Of a stretch of DNA of 64,000 nt, positions 7,872 to 18,293 are shown one piece after another. The notes beneath the pieces are model-generated. The model was not told the origin of the DNA and made no database searches. It was given only the letters and a program-made list of their open reading frames with translations. The stretch lies in contig NZ_JAZGLW010000001.1 of assembly GCF_036409155.1 (NCBI RefSeq), forward strand, positions 3,472,001-3,536,000, read 5' to 3'. Each line of letters opens with the position of its first letter. Position 1 is the first letter of the stretch. This DNA comes from Mycobacterium sp. 050128. Its GTDB lineage: Bacteria > Actinomycetota > Actinomycetes > Mycobacteriales > Mycobacteriaceae. A program made the translations under genes and the position numbers.

Positions 7872-10529
7872 GTGACCGCCAGCCCCCGCTCCGCCGCCGA
7901 CCTGCCCAAGTCGTGGGACCCCGGCGCGCAGGAGACGGCGATCTACCAGAAGTGGGTGGAAGCCGGTTACTTCAAGGCGGACCCGACTAGTTCCAGGCCC
8001 GGGTACTCGATTGTGCTGCCGCCGCCGAACGTCACGGGCAGCCTGCACATGGGCCACGCGCTGGAACACACGATGATGGACGCCCTGACCCGCCGCAAGC
8101 GCATGCAGGGATACGAGGTGTTGTGGCAGCCGGGGATGGATCACGCCGGCATCGCGACACAGAGCGTGGTGGAAAAGCAGCTCGCGGTCGACGGCAAAAC
8201 CAAAGAGGACTTCGGTCGCGAGCTGTTCGTCGACAAGGTCTGGGATTGGAAGCACGAGTCCGGCGGCGCCATCGGCGGCCAGATGCGGCGCCTCGGTGAC
8301 GGGGTCGATTGGGACCGCGACCGGTTCACGATGGACGAGGGCCTGTCCCGCGCGGTGCGCACGATCTTCAAGCGGCTCTACGACGCGGGGCTTATCTATC
8401 AGGCCGAGCGACTGGTCAACTGGTCGCCGGTGCTGGAAACGGCGATCTCGGATCTCGAGGTCAACTACCTCGACGTCGAGGGCGAACTGGTGTCGTTCCG
8501 GTATGGCTCGCTCGACGACTCGCAACCGCACATCGTGGTCGCCACCACTCGGGTCGAGACGATGCTCGGCGACACGGCGGTCGCGGTGCATCCCGACGAC
8601 GAGCGCTACCGCCACCTGGTCGGCACCACGCTGCCGCACCCGTTCATCGATCGGCAGCTGATCATCGTCGCCGACGAGCACGTGGACCCCGAATTCGGTA
8701 CCGGCGCAGTCAAAGTCACGCCCGCACACGACCCGAACGACTTCGAGATCGGGCTGCGCCACGAGTTGCCGATGATCTCGATCCTCGACACCAAGGGCCG
8801 GATCGTAGAAACCGGAACACAATTCGACGGCATGGACCGCTTCGAAGCTCGTGTCGCGGTTCGTGAGGCGCTGGCGGCGCAGGGCCGGGTGGTCGCGGAG
8901 AAGCGGCCCTACCTGCACAGCGTGGGGCACTCGGAGCGCAGTGGCGAACCGATCGAGCCCCGGCTGTCGCTGCAGTGGTGGGTCAGGGTGGAATCGCTGG
9001 CCAAGGCCGCCGGCGACGCGGTGCGAAACGGGGACACCGTGATTCACCCGGCCAGCCTGGAGCCGCGCTGGTTCGCCTGGGTAGACGACATGCACGATTG
9101 GTGCATCTCGCGACAGCTGTGGTGGGGTCACCGCATCCCGATCTGGTACGGACCCGACGGCGAAAAGGTGTGCGTCGGACCGGACGAGACCCCGCCACAG
9201 GGCTGGGAGCAAGACCCCGACGTGCTGGACACCTGGTTCTCGTCGGCGCTGTGGCCGTTCTCCACCCTGGGTTGGCCGTCGCAGACTCCCGAGCTGGAAA
9301 AGTTCTATCCGACAAGTGTTTTGGTGACCGGATACGACATCCTGTTCTTCTGGGTGGCGCGGATGATGATGTTCGGCACCTTCGTCGGCGGCGACGACGC
9401 GATCACCCTCGGCGGCGCCCGCGGCCCGCAGGTACCGTTCACCGACGTCTTCCTGCACGGGCTGATCCGCGACGAGTTCGGCCGCAAAATGAGCAAGTCC
9501 AAGGGCAACGTGATCGACCCGCTGGACTGGCTGGAGATGTTCGGGGCCGACGCGCTGCGGTTCACCCTCGCCCGTGGCGCCAGTCCCGGCGGCGACCTGT
9601 CCGTCGGCGAGGATGCCGTCCGGGCGTCACGCAACTTCGTCACCAAGCTGTTCAACGCCACCCGCTTCGCGTTACTCAACGGCGTGGCATGGCGCCCTGA
9701 AAAGACACTGCCGCCGGTCGGCGAGCTGACCGATGCCGACCGGTGGATCCTGGGGCGGTTGGAAGTGGTTCGCGCCGAAGTGGATTCGGCGTTCGACAGC
9801 TACGAGTTCAGCAGGGCCTGCGAGGCGCTCTATCACTTCGCGTGGGACGAATTCTGTGACTGGTATGTCGAAGTGGCGAAGGTGCAGCTCGCCGACGGGC
9901 TCACCCACACCACCGCGGTGCTGGCCGCGGGCCTCGACACGCTGCTGCGGTTGCTGCACCCGGTCATCCCGTTTGTTACCGAGGAGCTGTGGCAGGCGTT
10001 GACGGGAGAGGAGTCCCTGGTCATCGCCGAGTGGCCGAAGCCGTCCGGCATCAGCCTGGATCCTGTTGCGGTGCAGCGTGTCAGCGATATGCAGCGGCTG
10101 GTTACCGAGGTTCGCCGGTTCCGCAGCGACCAGGGTCTGGCGGACCGGCAGAAAGTGCCGGCCCGGCTGGCCGGTGTCGAGGACAGCGATCTGAGCACTC
10201 AGGTGTCCGCGGTGACCTCGCTGGCGTGGCTCACCGCGCCGGGCCCCGAGTTCAACCCGTCGGCATCCGTGGAAGTTCGGTTGAACGCCGGCACCGTCGT
10301 CGTCGAACTCGACACGTCGAGCACCATCGACGTCGCCGCCGAGCGCCGCCGCCTGGAGAAGGACTTGGCCGCAGCGCAGAAGGAATTGGCTTCCACCGCA
10401 GCCAAATTGGATAACCAGGACTTCCTGGCCAAGGCACCGGAACAGGTCGTCACCAAGATCCGCGATCGTCAACGCCTCGCCCAGGAGGAAACCGAGCGCA
10501 TCAACACCAGGCTGGCCGGGATGCAATGA
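7872..10529 (+). CDS. valS: Valyl-tRNA synthetase
   Basis: Class I aminoacyl-tRNA synthetase that charges tRNA-Val. The 885 residues show [15 protein letters not shown] (HIGH motif, about 48-63), the CP1 editing domain in the middle, KMSKSKGN (about 540) and a C-terminal coiled-coil arm ([18 protein letters not shown]). Rv2448c is 876 aa. The chosen GTG is 6 nt after a -10 element, so the mRNA is likely leaderless. The stop overlaps the folC start (ATGA), indicating translational coupling within a valS-folC-DUF4233 operon. Confidence 0.97.
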   Translation: MTASPRSAADLPKSWDPGAQETAIYQKWVEAGYFKADPTSSRPGYSIVLPPPNVTGSLHMGHALEHTMMDALTRRKRMQGYEVLWQPGMDHAGIATQSVVEKQLAVDGKTKEDFGRELFVDKVWDWKHESGGAIGGQMRRLGDGVDWDRDRFTMDEGLSRAVRTIFKRLYDAGLIYQAERLVNWSPVLETAISDLEVNYLDVEGELVSFRYGSLDDSQPHIVVATTRVETMLGDTAVAVHPDDERYRHLVGTTLPHPFIDRQLIIVADEHVDPEFGTGAVKVTPAHDPNDFEIGLRHELPMISILDTKGRIVETGTQFDGMDRFEARVAVREALAAQGRVVAEKRPYLHSVGHSERSGEPIEPRLSLQWWVRVESLAKAAGDAVRNGDTVIHPASLEPRWFAWVDDMHDWCISRQLWWGHRIPIWYGPDGEKVCVGPDETPPQGWEQDPDVLDTWFSSALWPFSTLGWPSQTPELEKFYPTSVLVTGYDILFFWVARMMMFGTFVGGDDAITLGGARGPQVPFTDVFLHGLIRDEFGRKMSKSKGNVIDPLDWLEMFGADALRFTLARGASPGGDLSVGEDAVRASRNFVTKLFNATRFALLNGVAWRPEKTLPPVGELTDADRWILGRLEVVRAEVDSAFDSYEFSRACEALYHFAWDEFCDWYVEVAKVQLADGLTHTTAVLAAGLDTLLRLLHPVIPFVTEELWQALTGEESLVIAEWPKPSGISLDPVAVQRVSDMQRLVTEVRRFRSDQGLADRQKVPARLAGVEDSDLSTQVSAVTSLAWLTAPGPEFNPSASVEVRLNAGTVVVELDTSSTIDVAAERRRLEKDLAAAQKELASTAAKLDNQDFLAKAPEQVVTKIRDRQRLAQEETERINTRLAGMQ

Positions 10530-12001
10530 CAGACGAGCCCGACTGGCTCGACGAACCTGGGGCCACCAGCTCTGCTCCGGTGCCGGATGAGGCTCCGACA
10601 CCCGACGAGATCGCGTCGATGTTGCAGGTCGAGCATCTGCTGGACCAGCGTTGGCCCGAGACGAAAATCGAACCGAGTCTGACCCGTATCAGCGCCCTGA
10701 TGGATCTGCTCGGCTCGCCGCAGCTCGGCTACCCATCGATCCACGTCGCGGGCACCAACGGTAAAACGTCGGTGGTGCGTATCATCGACGCACTGCTGAC
10801 CGCGCTGCACCGGCGCACCGGCCGCACCACCAGCCCGCACCTGCAGTCGGCGATCGAACGCATCGCGATCGACGGAAAGCCAATCAGCCCAGCGCAATAC
10901 GTGGCGACCTACCGGGAGATCGAGCCGTTCGTGCAGATGATCGACGCGCAGTCGCAGGCTGGTGTTTTCGGGGGGCAGGGCCCCCGTATGAGCAAGTTCG
11001 AGGTGTTGACCGCGATGGCATTCGCGGCCTTCGCCGATACGCCTGTCGAGGTCGCCGTCGTCGAGGTCGGCATGGGCGGTCGCTGGGATGCCACCAACGT
11101 GATCAACGCGCCCGTCGCGGTCATCACTCCGATCGGTATCGACCACGTCGAATACCTCGGTGAGGACATCGCGGGGATCGCCGGCGAGAAGGCGGGCATC
11201 ATCACCAGAGCCCCGGAAGGCGCGCCCGACACCGTCGCGGTCATCGCGCGCCAAGTGCCGGAGGCGATGGAAGTGATTCTGGCGCAGTCTGTTCCGGCCG
11301 ACGCAGCTGTCGCGCGTGAGGATTCGGAGTTCGCGGTGCTGGGCCGTCAGATCGCAATCGGCGGCCAGGTGCTGGAGCTGCAGGGCCTCGGCGGGGTGTA
11401 CTCCGACATGTACCTGCCGCTGCACGGCGAGCACCAGGCGCACAACGCGGTGGTGGCGCTGGCGGCGGTCGAGGCCTTCTTCGGCGCTGGTGCGCAACGT
11501 CAGCTCGACGTCGAGGCGGTGCGGGCCGGTTTCGCGGCCGTCACCAGCCCGGGCCGGCTGGAACGCATGCGCAGCGCGCCAACGGTTTTCATCGACGCCG
11601 CGCACAATCCCGCCGGCGCGGCCGCGCTCGCGCAGACGCTGGACAGCGAATTCGACTTTCGCTACCTGGTCGGGGTCCTCAGCGTGATGGCCGACAAGGA
11701 CGTCGACGGCATCCTGGCCGCGCTGGAGCCGGCGTTCGATTCCGTCGTCGTGACCCACAACGGGTCGCCGCGGGCACTGGATGTCGAGGCGCTGTCGCTG
11801 GCCGCCCAGCAGCGATTCGGGCCCGACCGGGTGCTGACCGCCGAAAATCTGCGCGACGCGATCGACGTCGCGACCGCGCTGGTCGACGATGCCGCCGCCG
11901 AGGGCGAAGCGGAAGAGTTTTCCGGCACCGGAATGGTGATCACCGGCTCGGTGTTCACCGCCGGGGCCGCGCGTACCTTGTTTGGTCGTGACCCCCAATG
12001 A
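10526..12001 (+). CDS. folC: Folylpolyglutamate synthase / dihydrofolate synthase
   Basis: ATP-dependent ligase that adds glutamate to dihydropteroate and tetrahydrofolates. The P-loop [10 protein letters not shown] is near residue 76, and the Mur-ligase-like metal and ATP motifs ([12 protein letters not shown] near 184, the conserved HN in DAAHNPAGA near 358) are intact. The length of 491 aa is close to Rv2447c. Its ATG overlaps the valS stop by 4 nt and its stop overlaps the next gene by 4 nt. A distinctive N-terminal acidic extension of about 35 aa precedes the ligase core. Confidence 0.95.
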   Translation: MTDEPDWLDEPGATSSAPVPDEAPTPDEIASMLQVEHLLDQRWPETKIEPSLTRISALMDLLGSPQLGYPSIHVAGTNGKTSVVRIIDALLTALHRRTGRTTSPHLQSAIERIAIDGKPISPAQYVATYREIEPFVQMIDAQSQAGVFGGQGPRMSKFEVLTAMAFAAFADTPVEVAVVEVGMGGRWDATNVINAPVAVITPIGIDHVEYLGEDIAGIAGEKAGIITRAPEGAPDTVAVIARQVPEAMEVILAQSVPADAAVAREDSEFAVLGRQIAIGGQVLELQGLGGVYSDMYLPLHGEHQAHNAVVALAAVEAFFGAGAQRQLDVEAVRAGFAAVTSPGRLERMRSAPTVFIDAAHNPAGAAALAQTLDSEFDFRYLVGVLSVMADKDVDGILAALEPAFDSVVVTHNGSPRALDVEALSLAAQQRFGPDRVLTAENLRDAIDVATALVDDAAAEGEAEEFSGTGMVITGSVFTAGAARTLFGRDPQ

Positions 12002-12375
12002 CCGATAGCGAGCAGAACCCGCCGCCTGCCGACCCCTGGAAGAGTTTCCGGGGCGTGATGGCCGCGACGCTGATCCTGGAGGCGATCGTGGTGCTGCTGG
12101 CGATCCCGGTGGTCGGCGCCGTCGGCGGCGGATTGACCTCGGTATCCCTGGGCTACCTGGTCAGCGTGGCCGGGCTGCTCATCGTGCTGTGCGGTGTGCA
12201 GGGCAGGCCCTGGGCGATTTGGGTTAACCTCAGCGTCCAGCTCGTCGTCCTGGCCGGGTTCGCGGTGTACCCGGGCGTCGGATTCATCGGTGTGCTGTTC
12301 GCCGGACTGTGGCTGCTGATCGCGTACTTCCGCGCCGAGGTCCGCCGGCGTCAGGGGCCAACGCCGCCGGGCTGA
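11998..12375 (+). CDS. DUF4233 small integral membrane protein (Rv2446c-like)
   Basis: A 125-aa protein with about four membrane segments (near residues 20-42, 50-68, 74-92, 96-113) and a basic cytoplasmic tail (RAEVRRRQG). It matches the DUF4233 family found downstream of folC in actinobacteria. Its function is unknown. It overlaps folC by 4 nt (ATGA), so its translation is coupled; the fixed linkage to folC suggests a role near folate or membrane metabolism, but nothing in the sequence shows it. Confidence 0.85.
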   Translation: MTDSEQNPPPADPWKSFRGVMAATLILEAIVVLLAIPVVGAVGGGLTSVSLGYLVSVAGLLIVLCGVQGRPWAIWVNLSVQLVVLAGFAVYPGVGFIGVLFAGLWLLIAYFRAEVRRRQGPTPPG

Positions 12376-12391
12376 GTCGCGATTCTTTCGG

Positions 12392-12397
12392 TACGCT
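12392..12397 (+). promoter_or_regulatory. -10 element TACGCT giving a probable leaderless ndk mRNA
   Basis: TACGCT (TANNNT) ends 7 nt before the ndk GTG, so the transcript would start at the initiation codon. There is no Shine-Dalgarno in the 7-nt gap. Confidence 0.5.
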
Positions 12398-12404
12398 GAC
12401 CGCC

Positions 12405-12815
12405 GTGACGGAACGGACCCTGGTTCTGATCAAGCCCGACGGCGTCGAACGGCGGCTGATCGGTGAGATCATCAGCCGCATCGAGCGCAAGGGCCTCGCG
12501 ATCGTGGCGCTCGAGCTGCGCAGCGTAAGCAAAGAGCTGGCCACGCAGCACTACGCCGAGCACGACGGTAAGCCGTTCTTCGAGTCGCTACTCGACTTCA
12601 TCACGTCGGGACCGGTGGTGGCGGCGATCGTCGAGGGACCGCGCGCCATTGCGGCGTTTCGGCAGCTCGCCGGTGGTACCGACCCGGTGGAGAAGGCCAC
12701 TCCGGGCACAATCCGTGGCGATTTCGGGCTGGAAACGCAGCTGAATCTGGTGCACGGATCCGATTCGGTCGATTCGGCCAAGCGCGAAATCGCGCTATGG
12801 TTTCCGGGCGCTTAG
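12405..12815 (+). CDS. ndk: Nucleoside diphosphate kinase
   Basis: Transfers the gamma phosphate between NTPs and NDPs through a phosphohistidine. The GTG at 12405 gives 136 aa, exactly the length of Rv2445c, beginning [13 protein letters not shown] longer frame reaching up to 12309 is open but would overlap the upstream gene. The active-site region is [18 protein letters not shown], with the catalytic His in NLVHGSDS (about residue 117). It sits alone between the folC operon and rne, with its own likely leaderless promoter. Confidence 0.97.
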   Translation: MTERTLVLIKPDGVERRLIGEIISRIERKGLAIVALELRSVSKELATQHYAEHDGKPFFESLLDFITSGPVVAAIVEGPRAIAAFRQLAGGTDPVEKATPGTIRGDFGLETQLNLVHGSDSVDSAKREIALWFPGA

Positions 12816-13134
12816 GGCCCTAGACCCCCACCCCGTGGCCGGGGTTCCAGGTCAGGCTCGTTTGGGCCCGCGGCGTGATGTGGGATACTGACTGCGGGTG
12901 AACGTCGCCGGACCGGCGTCAGACACTCGAATGAAGACTTAGACAAGCGCGACCATTGCCAGCTCGCGATGTTGCGCGGCATGTCAGGCCGACATTCAGC
13001 ACGGCGCCGAGTGGGTTCAAGCCGAGTCCCTCGGAGCAAGACCATCACAAGTCCGGGAGAAGTGACCCGGGCACATAGCGAAGCCCTCGCGTGGCCGCGT
13101 CGACATGACGCGCCCGGGGGCTTGAGGAGAATAC
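12816..13134 (+). promoter_or_regulatory. Intergenic region and long 5' leader of rne
   Basis: This holds a short hairpin after ndk (ACCCCG-TGGC-CGGGGT, 12830-12845, no T-run) and a candidate promoter TTGGGC (12862-12867), 16 bp, GATACT (12884-12889). The predicted start near 12896 leaves a 5' leader of about 240 nt before the rne GTG. RNase E autoregulates through a long leader in E. coli, and rne of M. smegmatis also has a long leader, so a regulatory role is plausible. The leader is GC-rich with several possible stems, and the GTG is preceded by GGCTTGAGGAG as ribosome-binding site. Confidence 0.55.
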
Positions 13135-15960
13135 GTGATAGACGGTGACCAAACTTCAGGTCCTTCACCTACGCCGGCTCAGGAAGACCTGCCGGATCGT
13201 TTGAGAGTCCACTCCCTGGCACGAGCGCTGGGAACCACCAGCAAGCGGGTGGTCGACGCGCTCAGCGCGCTGGACGGACGCATCCGCAGCGCGCATTCCG
13301 GTGTGGACTACGAGGACGCGATTCGGGTGCGTGATCTGCTGTCGCCCCGGCCCCCGGAGAACTTCGTGGCCTTCAGCAGCGCCGAGGTCGGCTCACCCGG
13401 GACATCCGAGGCTCGGGTGACGGTCGAGAACACGATCGACCGCCCCGCGTACATGCCGCTGTTCGTGGCGCCACAGCCCGTCGCGACCGACGTTCAAGCC
13501 CGCGCTGACGACAGCACCGACACCGACGCCGACGACGATTCCGATGACGGTGACGACGACGAGGAACAGGCCGATCGGCCGGCTAACCGGCGCCGCCGCC
13601 GGGGCCGGCGCGGCCGCGGCCGCGGCCGTGGCGACCAGGGCGGGCCCGACCAGGACGACGACGGTGACGGCGAGCAGCGCGGCCAGAAATCCGCTGACTC
13701 GGACGACGACTCTGACGACCCCGACGACCAGGACTCGGATGACTCCGACGACGACAACGGCGCCGATGACGGTTCGCCGGACGCCGCCACCCGGCGCCGT
13801 CGCAGGCGTCGTCGTCGCAAGTCGGGTTCGGGTGACGACAACGACGACAGCTCCGCACCGGACGATCCGCCGAACACCGTGGTGCACGAGCGAGCGCCGC
13901 GCGGCAAGGGCGGCTCCTCCGACGACGGCAGGGGCAACAACGGCTCGAGCAATGCCGAGATCAAGGGCATCGATGGGTCGACGCGGCTAGAGGCCAAGCG
14001 GCAGCGCCGGCGCGACGGACGCGACGCCGGACGGCGCCGCCCGCCCGTGCTCACCGAGGCCGAATTCCTGGCGCGCCGCGAGGCCGTCGAACGGGTCATG
14101 GTGGTGCGCGACCGGGTTCGCACCGACCCGCCGCACCCGGGTGCGCGCTACACACAGATCGCCGTGCTCGAAGACGGCATCGTCGTCGAGCATTTCGTGA
14201 CGTCGGCGGCGTCGGCGTCGCTGGTCGGCAACATCTACCTCGGCATCGTGCAGAACGTGCTGCCCTCGATGGAGGCGGCCTTCGTCGACATCGGTCGCGG
14301 CCGCAACGGCGTGTTGTACGCCGGCGAGGTCAACTGGGAGGCCGCGGGGCTGGGCGGGGCCGAGCGCAAGATCGAGAAGGCGCTCAAGCCAGGCGATTAT
14401 GTCGTCGTCCAGGTCAGCAAGGACCCGGTCGGCCACAAGGGCGCACGGTTGACCACCCAGGTCTCGCTGGCCGGCCGCTACCTGGTTTATGTGCCGGGCG
14501 CGTCGTCGACCGGGATCAGCCGCAAGCTGCCCGACACCGAACGCCAGCGTCTCAAGGAGATCCTGCGTGAGGTGGTGCCGTCCAACGCCGGCGTGATCAT
14601 CCGGACCGCGTCCGAGGGTGTCAAAGAGGAGGACATCCGCCACGATGTCACCCGCCTGCAGGAGCGGTGGGAGCAGATCGAGGCCAAGGCGGGCGAGACC
14701 AAAGGCAAGGCCGCCGGCGCGGCGGTCGCGCTCTACGAAGAGCCCGACGTGTTGGTCAAGGTCATCCGCGACTTGTTCAACGAGGACTTCGCCGGTCTCA
14801 TCGTCTCCGGCGACGACGCGTGGAACACCATCAACGACTATGTGAATTCCGTTGCGCCCGATCTGGTTTCGAAGCTCACGAAATACGAGCCCCCGGCCGG
14901 AGCGGAAGGGCAGCCCGGGCCGGACGTCTTCGCGGTGCACCGCATTGACGAGCAGCTGACCAAGGCGATGGAGCGCAAGGTGTGGCTGCCTTCGGGCGGC
15001 ACGCTGGTCATCGACCGGACCGAGGCAATGACGGTGGTCGACGTCAACACCGGCAAGTTCACCGGATCCGGCGGCAACCTCGAGCAGACGGTCACCAAGA
15101 ACAACCTCGAGGCGGCCGAGGAGATCGTGCGTCAGCTGCGGCTGCGTGACATCGGCGGCATCGTGGTCATCGACTTCATCGACATGGTGCTCGAGTCCAA
15201 CCGCGACCTGGTGCTGCGCCGGCTCACCGAGTCGCTGGCCCGGGACCGCACCCGCCACCAGGTGTCCGAGGTGACATCGCTCGGCCTGGTGCAATTGACC
15301 CGCAAGCGCCTGGGAACCGGTCTGATCGAGGCGTTTTCGACGTCGTGCCCGAACTGCGGCGGTCGCGGGATCCTGCTGCACGCCGACCCGGTCGACTCGG
15401 CCCCGGCGAACGGGCGCAAGTCTGAGTCGGGCGGCGGCCGTCGCGGCAAGCGGTCGAAGAAGAACCGATCCGAAGAGCCCGCCGATCAGCCCGCCGTCGC
15501 CAAGGTGCCAGCGCATGCGCCGGGTGAGCATCCGATGTTCAAGGCGATGGCCACCCGCGACAACGGTGACGCCGACGAGGCCGGCGAGGACGTCGCCACC
15601 GAGATCGACGAGCAGACCCAGGTGGAGGGTCCCGCCGACCTCGAGGACGCCGACTCCGATGCCTTCGAGGACGACGACACCGATCAGGACACCGACGACG
15701 TCGATGAGGAGGACTCGGCCGACGAGGACCTCGACGACGAGGATCTCGACGATGACGACGAAGACCTCGACGACGACGAGGATCTCGACCTTGTCGATGA
15801 GGACGAGGATTTGGACGACGACGAGGATTCGGACGACGACGAGGACTCGGACGATGAAAACGGTTCGGCTAACGGGGCCGACGCCGACTCGGGCTTCGGA
15901 CGTCCACGCCGCCGGCGCGCGGCGGGCCGGCCGGCAGGTCCGCCCATCCACGCTGACTAA
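13135..15960 (+). CDS. rne: Ribonuclease E/G
   Basis: Endoribonuclease of rRNA maturation and mRNA decay, 941 aa (Rv2444c is 953). Order: a short helix-turn module resembling the IF2 N-terminal domain (HSLARALGTTSKRVV, about 25-39); a long disordered region alternating acidic Asp-Ser and Arg-rich blocks (about 120-310); the S1 domain (GNIYLGIVQNVLPSMEAAFV from about 364); the RNase H and DNase I-like core with the metal-binding aspartates in VVDVNTGKF and VVIDFIDM; the zinc-link CPNCGGRG (about 738); and a very acidic Asp/Glu tail (about 830-920). GTG start after GAGGAG. Convergent with dctA, whose stop is only 4 bp beyond its own. Confidence 0.96.
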   Translation: MIDGDQTSGPSPTPAQEDLPDRLRVHSLARALGTTSKRVVDALSALDGRIRSAHSGVDYEDAIRVRDLLSPRPPENFVAFSSAEVGSPGTSEARVTVENTIDRPAYMPLFVAPQPVATDVQARADDSTDTDADDDSDDGDDDEEQADRPANRRRRRGRRGRGRGRGDQGGPDQDDDGDGEQRGQKSADSDDDSDDPDDQDSDDSDDDNGADDGSPDAATRRRRRRRRRKSGSGDDNDDSSAPDDPPNTVVHERAPRGKGGSSDDGRGNNGSSNAEIKGIDGSTRLEAKRQRRRDGRDAGRRRPPVLTEAEFLARREAVERVMVVRDRVRTDPPHPGARYTQIAVLEDGIVVEHFVTSAASASLVGNIYLGIVQNVLPSMEAAFVDIGRGRNGVLYAGEVNWEAAGLGGAERKIEKALKPGDYVVVQVSKDPVGHKGARLTTQVSLAGRYLVYVPGASSTGISRKLPDTERQRLKEILREVVPSNAGVIIRTASEGVKEEDIRHDVTRLQERWEQIEAKAGETKGKAAGAAVALYEEPDVLVKVIRDLFNEDFAGLIVSGDDAWNTINDYVNSVAPDLVSKLTKYEPPAGAEGQPGPDVFAVHRIDEQLTKAMERKVWLPSGGTLVIDRTEAMTVVDVNTGKFTGSGGNLEQTVTKNNLEAAEEIVRQLRLRDIGGIVVIDFIDMVLESNRDLVLRRLTESLARDRTRHQVSEVTSLGLVQLTRKRLGTGLIEAFSTSCPNCGGRGILLHADPVDSAPANGRKSESGGGRRGKRSKKNRSEEPADQPAVAKVPAHAPGEHPMFKAMATRDNGDADEAGEDVATEIDEQTQVEGPADLEDADSDAFEDDDTDQDTDDVDEEDSADEDLDDEDLDDDDEDLDDDEDLDLVDEDEDLDDDEDSDDDEDSDDENGSANGADADSGFGRPRRRRAAGRPAGPPIHAD

Positions 15961-15964
15961 CCCG

Positions 15965-17302
15965 TCACGCGGCGGCGGCCTGGCGCGCGGGAGGCGGCTC
16001 TTCGTGGGGCTCGTCGATCATGGTTAGCTCGTCGAACGGGTCGCGATCGTGCAACACCGCGTCGAGCTTGGCCCGGTCGATGGTCTTGGTCCAGATGCCG
16101 ACCAGGACCGTCGCGACGGCATTGCCGGAGAAGTTGGTGACCGCGCGGCCTTCCGACATGAACCGGTCGATCCCGACCAGCAACCCGGTGCCACCGAGCA
16201 GGTCGAGGCGATGCAGCCCTTCGGCCAGCGTTGCCAGGCCGGCACCGCTGATGCCCGCGGCGCCCTTGGACGCGACCATCATGTACAGCAATAGCCAGAG
16301 CTGGTCGTGCAAGCCCAGCGGATGGCCGAGTGCGTCGGCAATGAACAGGGTGGCCATGGTCAGGTAGATCGCGGTGCCGTCGAGGTTGAACGAATAGCCG
16401 ATCGGCACCACCACGCCGACGGTGCCGCGGTCGATACCCAGGTGTTCCATCTTGGCGATCAGTCGCGGCAGCGCCGGCTCCGAGGAGGAGGTCGCGAAGA
16501 TCAGCAGGTATTCGCGGGCCAGGTAGCGCACCAGCCGGAAGATCGACACTCCCGACCCGACCCGCAGCAGCACGCCGAGCACACCGAAGACGAACACCGC
16601 GCAGGTCAGATAGAACGCGCCGACCATCAGCGACAGGCTCATGATCGCGCGCCAGCCCGTAGAGCCCACGACGTTGGCGATCGCGCCGAATGCCCCGACC
16701 GGCGCCAGCCACAGCACCATCCCGAGCACCTTGAATACCAGCTTCTGCAGGTGGCCGATACCGACCAGGATGGGTTCGCCCGCCGTGCCCATCGACTGGA
16801 TCGCAAAGCCGACCAACAACGCGACGAATAGCGCCTGCAGCACGTTGCCTTCGGTCAAAGCGGTCAGCAGCGACGTCGGGACGACGTGGTGAATGAGATC
16901 GGCGAAGCCGCCGGGGTGGTCCACGTGTTCGACAGGTGGGGCGCTCACTGCCAGCGCGCCATCGGGCCGGTGTAACCGGCTGCCCAGCTGCAACAGGTTG
17001 CCCACCACCAGCCCGATGCCCAGCGCCGCCGAGGAGACGACCAGAAAGACGCCGAATGCCAGCGCCCCGATCTTCCCGATCGCCTGGGCTTTGCCCATGC
17101 TGCCAATGCCCAGCACGATCGTGCAGAAGACGATCGGCGAGACCAACATCTTCATCAGGCTGAGGAACATCGTGCCGAGTAGCCCGACGCTCTTGCCGGC
17201 CTCGGGTGCGGCCAACCCGACGATCACACCGACCACGACGGCGGCGGCGACCGCGAAATACAGCCAACGGGTGCGGTCAAGGCGGTTGCTGGCCGTCGGC
17301 AT
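15965..17302 (-). CDS. dctA: C4-dicarboxylate/proton or sodium symporter DctA
   Basis: Imports succinate, fumarate and malate. The 445-aa protein has the DAACS-family fold: about eight membrane helices and the two re-entrant loops, with motifs SSSEPALPRLI, IGYSFNLDGTAIYL (near 288-301) and NFSGNAVATVLVG (near 390). Mycobacterial counterpart is Rv2443. The start is ATG. A longer overlapping frame in another register reads as arginine-rich nonsense and was dismissed. It is monocistronic, convergent with rne and divergent from rplU. Confidence 0.93.
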   Translation of the reverse strand: MPTASNRLDRTRWLYFAVAAAVVVGVIVGLAAPEAGKSVGLLGTMFLSLMKMLVSPIVFCTIVLGIGSMGKAQAIGKIGALAFGVFLVVSSAALGIGLVVGNLLQLGSRLHRPDGALAVSAPPVEHVDHPGGFADLIHHVVPTSLLTALTEGNVLQALFVALLVGFAIQSMGTAGEPILVGIGHLQKLVFKVLGMVLWLAPVGAFGAIANVVGSTGWRAIMSLSLMVGAFYLTCAVFVFGVLGVLLRVGSGVSIFRLVRYLAREYLLIFATSSSEPALPRLIAKMEHLGIDRGTVGVVVPIGYSFNLDGTAIYLTMATLFIADALGHPLGLHDQLWLLLYMMVASKGAAGISGAGLATLAEGLHRLDLLGGTGLLVGIDRFMSEGRAVTNFSGNAVATVLVGIWTKTIDRAKLDAVLHDRDPFDELTMIDEPHEEPPPARQAAAA

Positions 17303-17450
17303 CGACAGATTCTACGTGGACGGCCCGCCGTCGGGAGTTAGCTAAAAGGTAACAAACACCTGAACAGAGCGATTCTTGTCGTTGCCAGGTTCCATCTCGG
17401 GTGACCGTGGATCAGGCCTGGAGCCTGCCGCGGCTCGCCCGGGTGCTGGT

Positions 17451-17480
17451 TTGACCCTGTAGCCGCTGGTCACGTACCCT
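17451..17480 (+). promoter_or_regulatory. Sigma-A-type promoter of rplU-rpmA-obg
   Basis: TTGACC (17451-17456) and TACCCT (17475-17480) are separated by 18 bp, close to the housekeeping consensus. Transcription would begin near 17487 and leave a leader of about 128 nt before rplU. The 312-bp interval 17303-17614 must also hold the divergent dctA promoter; an isolated GTAAC word and short GGT/ACC symmetry occur at 17345-17365, but I see no clear dctA -35/-10 pair. Confidence 0.65.
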
Positions 17481-17614
17481 TGGACAGTTGTCGTCACGCC
17501 GGGCAGCTGACTTCGGCGGACGACAGGCGGGAAGATTCTCCCGCTCCCCAGACCCACCACGCGCATCGCAGTTTGCACGCGCGCGGAAGACGTAAGGAAG
17601 AGGCAGGAGCAACG

Positions 17615-17926
17615 ATGGCGACCTACGCAATCGTCAAGACCGGTGGCAAGCAGTACAAGGTTGCCGTCGGTGACGTGGTCAAGGTCGAGAAGCTCGAATC
17701 CGAGCCCGGCGCCCAGGTGTCGCTGCCGGTGGCGCTGGTGGTTGACGGTGCGACCGTCACTTCCGACGCTGCCGCGCTGGCCAAGGTAGCCGTGACCGGC
17801 GAGGTGCTCGAGCACACCAAGGGCCCGAAGATCCGTATCCACAAGTTCAAGAACAAGACCGGCTACCACAAGCGCCAGGGTCACCGACAGCGGTTGACGG
17901 TCCTGAAGGTCACCGGAATCGCGTGA
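17615..17926 (+). CDS. rplU: 50S ribosomal protein L21
   Basis: Ribosomal protein of 103 aa beginning [16 protein letters not shown] and ending with the L21 signature ([20 protein letters not shown]). The ATG is chosen over an open upstream extension because AGGCAGGAG precedes it and the family always starts here. First gene of rplU-rpmA-obg-proB. Confidence 0.98.
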   Translation: MATYAIVKTGGKQYKVAVGDVVKVEKLESEPGAQVSLPVALVVDGATVTSDAAALAKVAVTGEVLEHTKGPKIRIHKFKNKTGYHKRQGHRQRLTVLKVTGIA

Positions 17927-17984
17927 CGAGCCGTCCGGCGAAGAACAGACAAGAACCGACAGCACTGAGCGGAGGCTCATAGAC

Positions 17985-18251
17985 ATGGCACACAAGAAGG
18001 GCGCTTCCAGCTCGCGCAACGGTCGCGACTCCGCCGCTCAGCGGCTGGGCGTCAAGCGATTCGGCGGCCAGATCGTCAAGGCCGGCGAAATCATCGTCCG
18101 CCAGCGTGGCACCCACATCCACCCCGGCGTCAACGTCGGCCGTGGCGGGGATGACACGTTGTTCGCCAAGGAAGCCGGCGCCGTCGAGTTCGGCGTCAAG
18201 CGCGGACGTAAGACCGTCAACATCATCGCAGCCGGGCAGACCACCGACTGA
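17985..18251 (+). CDS. rpmA: 50S ribosomal protein L27
   Basis: An 88-aa ribosomal protein whose N-terminal tail ([20 protein letters not shown]) reaches toward the peptidyl-transferase centre. The conserved block [22 protein letters not shown] follows the tail. The start has GGAGGC upstream. It lies 58 bp after rplU in the same operon, as in nearly all bacteria. Confidence 0.98.
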   Translation: MAHKKGASSSRNGRDSAAQRLGVKRFGGQIVKAGEIIVRQRGTHIHPGVNVGRGGDDTLFAKEAGAVEFGVKRGRKTVNIIAAGQTTD

Positions 18252-18293
18252 GGTCGCTGCGCCCGTGCATGCGGGTAGCTGAGAGGACCCCCG

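Noticed and set aside
13500..13760. Apparent DNA repeats in the Asp/Ser and Arg blocks of rne
   Set aside because: They are codon-level low complexity (GAC/GAC, CGC/CGT) rather than a true tandem repeat unit.
13393..15951. Long open frames on the minus strand and other frames across rne
   Set aside because: They arise from the strong Asp/Glu/Arg codon bias of rne; the minus-strand products are low-complexity Val/Leu/Arg strings without ribosome-binding sites.
15957..17267. 436-codon minus-strand frame overlapping dctA
   Set aside because: It is one register off the real transporter gene and encodes Arg/Gly-rich sequence without hydrophobic helices.
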